Source of the DNA: Phycisphaeraceae bacterium
GTDB lineage: Bacteria > Planctomycetota > Phycisphaerae > Phycisphaerales > Phycisphaeraceae
DNA length: 13,368 nt
Assembly: GCA_003551485.1 (NCBI GenBank)
Contig: PUMS01000491.1
Location: 1 to 13,368, forward strand
Reading direction: 5' to 3'
Under the pieces are notes generated by a model. That model made no database searches and had not been told where the DNA came from. It was given only the letters and a program-made list of their open reading frames with translations. Shown here piece by piece: positions 7,668-13,368 of this stretch (the first letter of the stretch is position 1; every line of letters begins with the position of its first letter). The translations under genes and the position numbers were made by a program.

Positions 7668-7933
7668 GGTCATTTCTCCAGAAGCGCAAGCCATCGGATC
7701 AACCGTGCGGCACCTCGTGCAGGCGAGGGGCCGTGGCTCATCATAAGAACCAACGCCCCGCCGCGCCCGCAGGCTCACCCCGTGACCGGGTGCCACGTCC
7801 GCACCACCGTTGGATCGCCGACGGGACAATGGGCGGGAAGGCAATGGTCGAGGGGGGTCAGGCGTTGTGCCGGCTGGGTTCAACCCGCGGCGGTGCCGGC
7901 GCGCAGGTCCGGGCCGGTTTGGAGCGATCAGCC
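7668..7933. promoter_or_regulatory. Divergent intergenic region
   Basis: This 266-bp gap separates the - strand DUF5107/lyase pair from the + strand HEAT/toroid gene, so it must hold both promoters unless transcription enters from afar. I find no convincing -35/-10 pair in either direction. The only clear elements are the ribosome sites at its two edges: GGAG for the - strand gene (7676-7679) and GGAG for the + strand gene (7921-7924). Small inverted repeats (for example CCTCG/CGAGG near 7720) are too short to interpret. Confidence 0.45.
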
Positions 7934-10900
7934 ATGAAGAAGAAGATTCACTGGTATCCGGTATTGACCACCCTCGCGGGCGGTCTGGTGTTGGTTGTGA
8001 TCCTGATCGTGGCCCTCAGCGGCGCCGGTCAGGAAACCCCCACGGTCCCCGAGACCACACGGACACCCCCCGGCCAGATCGACCCGGCCGTCGGCGACCG
8101 GCTGATGCGAGCCGAGACGCGCCTGGCGACCATCCGGGAGCAGGCCGCGGCGGGGAACCGGTCGGCCGCACCGCTGATCCGCCCGCACACGCAGGACCGC
8201 GACCCAAGGGTCCGCATCGCGGCAATCGAGGCCCTGGTACAACTGGAAGATGACGGTGGCATCTTGGCGATCCGCGGCCGGGCGGCGGACCGTGAGGTCG
8301 AGGTACGGAAGGTGGCCGCCGCTGCGTTGGCGAAGATGTTCAACGATCTTGCGGCGAACGGCCTTCGCGACATGATCGACCCGAGCAAGGAACGGGAGCC
8401 GCTGGTCCGCCGCGCGGCCGTCGAGGCCTTGGGGGAGGTGGCCGATGAGCGTGCCGACCGCCTGCTGCTGCGTGCGATGGAGGACCCCGAGCCCGAGGTC
8501 CGCCGCGCGACGGCCCGGGCCCTGGTCGGGCGCCAGAGCACGGATGCGGCCCGCGGGCTGGCCCGGGCGCTGATGGACCGGGATGCCTCGGTGCGCCAGG
8601 CGGTGGGTGAGGCCGATGCCAAGGCCCGCCACCGGGCCCTGGATCGCCTGGTCGAGGCGGTGGACGCCGGCGCTGACCTTCCTGCGCGGCTGGATGCCGC
8701 CCGTGCCCTGGCGGCGATGGGTGAGCCGGGCCTTGTCACCCCGATGCTGCGGCTGGTCGAGCAATTGCCCCGCACCGCCGGCCGCGGCGATGGGCCGGCG
8801 CAGTTGGCCGCGCTGAAGCGGATCATCACCGAAGCGATCATCGACCTGGGCGAGGACGGCCTCGAGGCTGCCGCCGCGGCGGCCATCGACGGGCAGGCCG
8901 GCCGCGAGGCCGAGCGGATCGCCGCGGAGGTGTGCGTGGCCATGGGCGAGCGCGGCGCGGCGGTACTGAGCGAGCACATCCTGCGGTGGCGGCTCTACCC
9001 CGACCCCGAGGCCCTGGGCATCTGGGTCGAGGCCCTGGGCCGCATCGGCCACCCCGACGCGGCCGAAGCGCTTGAGCGGGCGCTTCAGCAGGACATCCCC
9101 GCCGTGACCGGGCTGGTCGAGACCGCACGCCGGCGCATCGAGCGCGAAAGCGGGCAGACGCTGCCCCAGTGGCAACACCGTCCCATCACCGTGGCAGCCA
9201 CCGGGCAGGTGGACCTCGGTCGCGTGCTGCCGCCGCATACACCTCTGACATCGGAGTGGCAGTATGTGCCGGACGATGGCGTGGTGCGCATCAACCTGAT
9301 GGGCGGCCTGATGCAGGCGCATCGGCGGGCGGACGTGAACCTGAACCTGGTCCGCCGCGGGGGCGAATGGAAGATGGACTTCGCCGCCGATGCCATCGGC
9401 TTCAACAAGCGGGCACACGCCGGCCGCATCGTCGAGACCCGGCTCGAGGGCGAGCAGGGCTCCGAGCGGCTGGTAATGAGCATCGAGCTGGCGGTTTTCG
9501 ATGACATGTGGGTGCGTGGCGGGTTCGCCCGTTACGAGTTGGCGATCAACCTCGAGGAGGGCACGGGCCGGTTCGATGGCACCTGGAACGAGCGGCCGCT
9601 TCGCGGGCGGCTCGAGGCGGTATCGTGGCCGCTGGAGACGGTCGATGGCTTTGCCCCCATCGAGCCGGGTGAGTACCCACGGATGCTGGCGCGGCGCGAC
9701 GAGATCGACACGCTGCGCGCCCGCGCCCGGACGCCTTTCGGCCGCGCTGTGGTCCGCGCGGTGCGCAGCCGTGTGGCCGGACGGCGCCACCTGCACGTGC
9801 AGCCGGTCAACTGGGTGACCACGTGGGAGCCGGGGATGGATGCCGCCATCGGGCACGGGCTGCTTGCGCATCTGTTCGATGATGCCGAGCACGGCCGCCG
9901 CGCGGCCGCACTGATGGTCGAGCGGACGCGGACCGAGCCCTACGGCGGCGAGCACGGCGAGCGCTGGCCCGGACCGATGTCGCTGTTTCCCTTCGCCTAC
10001 GACCTCGGCCATGAATGGCTGACCGGTGATGAACGCGACCGCATCGCCTCGCAGTTCGCCGATACCTACGGCCGGTTCGATCCCTGGCAGGGCCCCCGCG
10101 GCATTCTGGCGGTCAACTACACCATCCAGGGACTCTCCGGCACACTGGCGCTGGCTGCGCTGCATCACCCCGGCCCCATCGGGCTGGCCGAGCCGCCCGA
10201 GCCGCGGCCGGTACTGGCCATCGAACCCGATGACCCATTGCCATCGACCGACCAGCGGCCGGTCAACCGCCTTGCGCCCGGGAAAATGATGGACCAGTGG
10301 CTGATGGTGGGACCGTTCGGACCCGAGGCCCCGCCCGATCCGCTCGAGCCCATCGGCGGGCTCAGCGGCGCACGGCCGACGGCGGCCACCACGATGGCCT
10401 ACCGCGGTGCCACGTTCCGCTTCGTCGAGGTGCCGGCCTCGGCCCTTCGGCGTATCGATGAACTGCGCACGCGGCCGGACTACCTGGCCATCCCCGGCAC
10501 CGATGCCGAATCGCGAACCTTCCTCTACAGCCTGCTCGAGGTCACCGGCCAGAGCGGGGGCGTGATCGACCTGGTGCATCCGTTCCAGCGCGGCGGGGCG
10601 AGGATGTGGATCAACGGCCGGCGCCTCGAGCAGGGCCAGCTCGTAGCGCTCGATCCGGGCCGATACCACGTGCTGATCGAGGTCGAGGGCACCATGGTGC
10701 GCCCGTCACTGGCCCCGGCCGACGCCCAGATGCAGCAGGCGGGCTACCACCGCCAGCAGTGGTTTGTGCGGATGTGGGAACGCGCGCTCGAGACCCATGA
10801 GCAGACCGGTCACTGGCAGAACGTGCCCCTGGTGATGCAGCAGAGCGCGCAGGGCCTGCGCGCGCAACTGCTGATGCGGCTGTGGGAGGATGCAGAGTTG

Positions 10901-11209
10901 CGGGCGTTCGATAGTCCGCTGGGCTTCCCGTTCATCTACAGCTCGTGGGTGGCCGGCGAGGGCCTTTACCCCGATGTGCCGCTGCCGCTGGAGGACCTGG
11001 CCGACCCGCGGAAGGTGGCGCAGGTGCGAAACCGGTTCCTGGTGCTGGCCATGGGCATGGTGGACGACCCGCAGCGGTCGGTGCTGGCCGATGAGTTCGA
11101 CCGCCGCTTCGCCTCCAACGGCCTCAGCGACCTGGGCTGCCTCGAACTGGCCGCCGCGCTGATCAACTACCCGGCCGACCGCCTGGCCGACTGGCCGCTG
11201 GAGGATTGA
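7934..11209 (+). CDS. Membrane-anchored HEAT-repeat protein fused to a polysaccharide-lyase-like helical toroid
   Basis: A 1091-residue protein not matched to a named family. In order: lysine-rich N-terminus and one membrane segment (about 9-29); HEAT-like helical repeats (about 60-405, for example DPRVRIAAIEALVQL, EPLVRRAAVEALGEV, DPEPEVRRATARAL); a beta-rich region (about 415-575); then from about 580 a helical region opening EYPRMLARRDEIDTLRARAR and continuing PFAYDLGHEWLTGDERDRI (Y689) and VNYTIQG (N728, Y729), the style of heparinase II/III and alginate-lyase toroids. A beta module starting DQWLMVGPFG (787) interrupts it; helices resume at about 937. The usual heparinase C-terminal beta-sheet domain is absent, so catalysis is doubtful. 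ATG 7934 is chosen for GGAG 9 bases upstream and the signal-anchor it creates; the frame extends back to 7733 with low-complexity residues. Most of it is expected outside the cytoplasmic membrane. Confidence 0.75.
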   Translation: MKKKIHWYPVLTTLAGGLVLVVILIVALSGAGQETPTVPETTRTPPGQIDPAVGDRLMRAETRLATIREQAAAGNRSAAPLIRPHTQDRDPRVRIAAIEALVQLEDDGGILAIRGRAADREVEVRKVAAAALAKMFNDLAANGLRDMIDPSKEREPLVRRAAVEALGEVADERADRLLLRAMEDPEPEVRRATARALVGRQSTDAARGLARALMDRDASVRQAVGEADAKARHRALDRLVEAVDAGADLPARLDAARALAAMGEPGLVTPMLRLVEQLPRTAGRGDGPAQLAALKRIITEAIIDLGEDGLEAAAAAAIDGQAGREAERIAAEVCVAMGERGAAVLSEHILRWRLYPDPEALGIWVEALGRIGHPDAAEALERALQQDIPAVTGLVETARRRIERESGQTLPQWQHRPITVAATGQVDLGRVLPPHTPLTSEWQYVPDDGVVRINLMGGLMQAHRRADVNLNLVRRGGEWKMDFAADAIGFNKRAHAGRIVETRLEGEQGSERLVMSIELAVFDDMWVRGGFARYELAINLEEGTGRFDGTWNERPLRGRLEAVSWPLETVDGFAPIEPGEYPRMLARRDEIDTLRARARTPFGRAVVRAVRSRVAGRRHLHVQPVNWVTTWEPGMDAAIGHGLLAHLFDDAEHGRRAAALMVERTRTEPYGGEHGERWPGPMSLFPFAYDLGHEWLTGDERDRIASQFADTYGRFDPWQGPRGILAVNYTIQGLSGTLALAALHHPGPIGLAEPPEPRPVLAIEPDDPLPSTDQRPVNRLAPGKMMDQWLMVGPFGPEAPPDPLEPIGGLSGARPTAATTMAYRGATFRFVEVPASALRRIDELRTRPDYLAIPGTDAESRTFLYSLLEVTGQSGGVIDLVHPFQRGGARMWINGRRLEQGQLVALDPGRYHVLIEVEGTMVRPSLAPADAQMQQAGYHRQQWFVRMWERALETHEQTGHWQNVPLVMQQSAQGLRAQLLMRLWEDAELRAFDSPLGFPFIYSSWVAGEGLYPDVPLPLEDLADPRKVAQVRNRFLVLAMGMVDDPQRSVLADEFDRRFASNGLSDLGCLELAAALINYPADRLADWPLED

Positions 11210-11235
11210 GCAACGCACTGAGAAGCGCGTATCCC

Positions 11236-11277
11236 GTAGGGTGGGTAGAGCGAGGTCCGCCGAGGGAAACCCACCAT
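11236..11277 (+). repeat. Palindromic repeat, copy C
   Basis: A 42-bp copy starting 26 bp after the HEAT/toroid gene stop. It begins GTAGGGTGGGTAGAGCGAGG and ends AAACCCACCAT. It differs from copy B by one base in the GAGCG block (GAGGG) and at the last base. It is inverted relative to copy D, 115 bp away. Confidence 0.88.
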
Positions 11278-11392
11278 TCTTGGCTGAAGCGCGGGGCGAT
11301 TGCCGGGTCTTAGGGGGGCTGCCGGGCGTCGGGTGCCACTGCTCATGACGTTGTCTGGAGGTCGCGGTGGGCAAAGGGCTCTTGGAGCGCGG

Positions 11393-11434
11393 GTGGTGGG
11401 TTTCGCTCGCAAGACCTCGCTCTACCCACCCTAC
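11393..11434 (-). repeat. Palindromic repeat, copy D
   Basis: A 42-bp copy on the - strand, inverted relative to C, ending 31 bp before the glycogen synthase stop. It begins GTAGGGTGGGTAGAGCGAGG and ends AAACCCACCAC. The centre reads TCTTGCGAGCG where B has TCCGCCGAGCG, so there are at least two central variants of this family. Confidence 0.88.
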
Positions 11435-11465
11435 GTGACTGGCCGTGAAAGGCGGCCCGCCTGTT

Positions 11466-13364
11466 TCAGTTTCGCCCAAGGGCGGTGTCGTGGACCTGGT
11501 GATAGGCCTCGGCCAGTTGAGCCCAATCGAAACTGAGTGAGAAGGCTTCGACCTTGTTGCGAAGGGCAATGCGCTCGCGGCGGGTCATCTGCGTCATGTC
11601 GAACATGTACCGGGTGAGCCGCTCGGCCGCCTCCCAGTAGCTCTTGTGGCGGCGCTCCAGCACCCACAGGCCGTGCTGGTCGTGGTCGGGGAGGCTCTGC
11701 TTCAGATACGCCCCGAAGCCGGAAAGGTCGCTGGTCACCGCCGGCACGCCCAGGGCGATCGCCTCCAGGGGCGTGTAGCCCCACGGCTCGTAGTAGCTGG
11801 GAAACACGCCCAGGTGGCAGCCGCGGACGAACTCATCGTAGTCCATGCCCAGCAGCGGGTTGGTGGCGGTGATGAAGTCGGGGTGGTAGATGATCTTGAC
11901 CGGGTCGGAGGCCTGGTTCCACAGCCGGCAGGTGCGAAGCTGGTTGAGGATCGCATCGTGGCGGTCGTCGTACAGGTCGTGGGTGACGATCGTGGGCGGC
12001 ACATCCCGCTTCCAACTGTGGATGGTGCGGCGGAGGCGCAGCATCCAGTATTCATCCACCAGCGTGTTGAGGTCGGGGATTCGCCCCGCGGCGGAGGCCT
12101 CGAACAGGCGCTGGCCGATCTGCTCCTTGATCTGGTTGGCGATGGTCTGAAACTCGCCCAGCATCGCCGAGCCCTCGAGCGCGCTGACGTTGATCGACCG
12201 CACCGGCCGCCGGGTGATGAGGAAGCAGACGACGGTGACGCCGCTGCCGGCCTGCTTGAGCCAGTGGTTCAGCCGCGCCAGCGCTTCGATGGTCAGGTCC
12301 ATGCCCTTGTTGCGGTACTCGAAGCGTCCGGAGGTGAAGAAGTAGAGGGTCTTATCGAGGTCGAAGCTGTAGCTGGGAAAGAAGTGGCCCATGGTGAAGG
12401 CGTGGATCTGCTGCTTGTACTGGCCGTGCAGGTTCTGAAGCTCGTGCAGCCGCTCGAAGCGCTGAATGTTGAGCCCGTTGGGCAGGCAGCGGTCGGTCTC
12501 GCGGCCCAGCAGGTGGCGGCACTCGGTGGCCGTCAGGTCGCTGACGGTGGTGAACAGGTGCGCGCCGTGGGCGGCGGCGCGCTCGAAGCGGTACTGCGGC
12601 TCCACCTGGTAACGCGAGGCCTCGGCGTCGGGGTTGTAGTGGGGCAGCCGGTTGTAAAAGTGCTCATCGTTCATCGCCAGGTAGCGGCCCAGTACCGTGG
12701 CGTGGGTGGTGAAAACGATCGAACCCGGCCAGTTCTCCCGGCGAAGCATCGGCACCGCCACCGCCGCCATCCACTCGTGAAAGTGAGCCAGGCAACGCCG
12801 ACGCCCCTGCTCGCGCTGCGCCAGCAGCCACAGCAAGTGGCGCACCATCTCGCCGAAGGCCACGCAGTTGTTCAGAAGCTCATCGTTGGCCGGCAGGCCG
12901 ATGCCGTGGTCGGCCCACAGCCGGTGCCTGACCTGGTGGAGGCGCGGGAAGATGGACAGGTGATCCAGCAGCAGCACGTGCGGGCGACCGGTGACCAGCC
13001 ACCGCCCGTAATGCGCGCCCAGCCCCTCGTCGCGCATCTGCTGCACGACCTGACCGATGACACCGGTCGGGGCGGCCTCCTCGAACTCGACCGCCGCCTT
13101 CTGCGGGATGTAGGGCCCGACCAGCGCATAACGGCTGCCCCAGCGCCCGACCATCACCGGCGCCTTGGAGCGGATGACCTGGTAAATGCCGCCGATCTGG
13201 TTGCATACCTCCCAGCCCACTTCCAGAAGCAGCGGCTCGTTGCGGCGCCTGCCGCCGCCACGACTGGCGTCGCGCCCCTCGTTCGAACCATCCTGCTGCT
13301 GCTCCTGGGCCGGGGGGTCGTCCATGGCTTCATTCATCGGTGGCTCACTACTTCCTGACGACAT
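11466..13364 (-). CDS. Eukaryotic-type glycogen synthase, GT3 family
   Basis: A 632-residue glycosyltransferase of family GT3, the type known from fungi and animals and some bacteria, unlike the common bacterial GT5 GlgA. It extends alpha-1,4-glucan chains from a nucleotide-glucose donor in the cytoplasm. Motifs: LLLEVGWEVCNQIGGIYQVI (45-64, glycine loop), HFHEWMA, TTHATVLGRYL, LPNGLNIQRF, FFTSGRFEYRNKGMDLTIEA with R350 and K353, HPDFITATNPLLGMDYDEF, and the catalytic E526...E534 in YYEPWGYTPLE. TRRERIALRNK (594-604) corresponds to the regulatory arginine helix of eukaryotic enzymes. Residues 1-43 are polar, Q/G/R-rich and probably disordered. The ATG at 13364 is only 4 bases from the window edge, so a longer N-terminus cannot be excluded; M10 is an alternative start. 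UDP- versus ADP-glucose preference cannot be read from this. Confidence 0.93.
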   Translation of the reverse strand: MSSGSSEPPMNEAMDDPPAQEQQQDGSNEGRDASRGGGRRRNEPLLLEVGWEVCNQIGGIYQVIRSKAPVMVGRWGSRYALVGPYIPQKAAVEFEEAAPTGVIGQVVQQMRDEGLGAHYGRWLVTGRPHVLLLDHLSIFPRLHQVRHRLWADHGIGLPANDELLNNCVAFGEMVRHLLWLLAQREQGRRRCLAHFHEWMAAVAVPMLRRENWPGSIVFTTHATVLGRYLAMNDEHFYNRLPHYNPDAEASRYQVEPQYRFERAAAHGAHLFTTVSDLTATECRHLLGRETDRCLPNGLNIQRFERLHELQNLHGQYKQQIHAFTMGHFFPSYSFDLDKTLYFFTSGRFEYRNKGMDLTIEALARLNHWLKQAGSGVTVVCFLITRRPVRSINVSALEGSAMLGEFQTIANQIKEQIGQRLFEASAAGRIPDLNTLVDEYWMLRLRRTIHSWKRDVPPTIVTHDLYDDRHDAILNQLRTCRLWNQASDPVKIIYHPDFITATNPLLGMDYDEFVRGCHLGVFPSYYEPWGYTPLEAIALGVPAVTSDLSGFGAYLKQSLPDHDQHGLWVLERRHKSYWEAAERLTRYMFDMTQMTRRERIALRNKVEAFSLSFDWAQLAEAYHQVHDTALGRN

Positions 13365-13368
13365 TCCG

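Larger units (their letters stand above)
11210..11465. other. Convergent intergenic region holding repeats C and D
   Basis: The 256 bp between the stops of the HEAT/toroid gene and the glycogen synthase gene contain the inverted repeat pair C/D and no supportable gene. No hairpin with a T run is seen, so the repeat doublet itself may provide transcription-end structure for both genes. Confidence 0.6.

Noticed and set aside
7733..7933. N-terminal extension of the HEAT/toroid protein to an upstream ATG
   Set aside because: The extra 67 residues are low-complexity and would bury the membrane anchor; the ATG at 7934 has a well-placed GGAG.
7928..10669. A 913-codon open frame on the - strand opposite the HEAT/toroid gene
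   Set aside because: The + strand product has a coherent membrane anchor, repeats and domains. The antisense translation is compositionally biased, with no recognisable motif, and is a GC-driven shadow.
11646..13358. A 570-codon + strand frame opposite the glycogen synthase gene
   Set aside because: The GT3 motifs on the - strand are unmistakable; the antisense frame is a codon-bias artefact.

Overview
This is a GC-rich bacterial chromosome segment with long, tightly packed genes. The best guess for the host is a planctomycete, perhaps of the Phycisphaerae type. That guess rests on a eukaryote-like GT3 glycogen synthase, a DUF5107/TPR lipoprotein and a HEAT-repeat/lyase-toroid fusion; no rRNA or other phylogenetic marker is present. 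Complete glycine-to-betaine methylation genes suggest a salt-exposed (marine or saline) lifestyle.

Left part (1-3994, + strand): the 3' end of a carboxynorspermidine synthase gene overlaps nspC (carboxynorspermidine decarboxylase) by four bases. Together they are the last two steps of the carboxy-route to norspermidine or spermidine. A 589-bp gap follows, with promoter-like boxes, a GC hairpin and a cluster of G-runs. Next come two adjacent SAM-dependent methyltransferases, GSMT and SDMT, which convert glycine to glycine betaine via sarcosine and dimethylglycine. A strong intrinsic terminator closes this operon.

Middle part (4057-7667, - strand): an exported DUF5107/TPR lipoprotein gene is followed by a PL22 oligogalacturonate lyase gene with all the expected metal-site residues. 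They are probably one transcript and suggest handling of pectin-like oligouronides.

Right part (7934-13364): divergent from the lipoprotein gene is a + strand gene for a 1091-aa membrane-anchored protein. It joins HEAT repeats, a beta-rich region and a heparinase/alginate-lyase-like helical toroid interrupted by a beta module. Convergent with it, on the - strand, is a GT3 glycogen synthase that keeps part of the arginine helix used for glucose-6-phosphate control in eukaryotes.

Both convergent gene junctions (SDMT/PL22 and HEAT-toroid/glycogen synthase) carry two inverted copies of the same roughly 42-bp palindromic repeat, about 100 bp apart, an arrangement resembling REPINs. One copy supplies the stop codon of the lyase gene. 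The most noteworthy items are these repeat doublets, the HEAT/toroid fusion with its divergent lyase neighbourhood, the G-run cluster in the betaine leader, and the partly conserved allosteric helix of the glycogen synthase.
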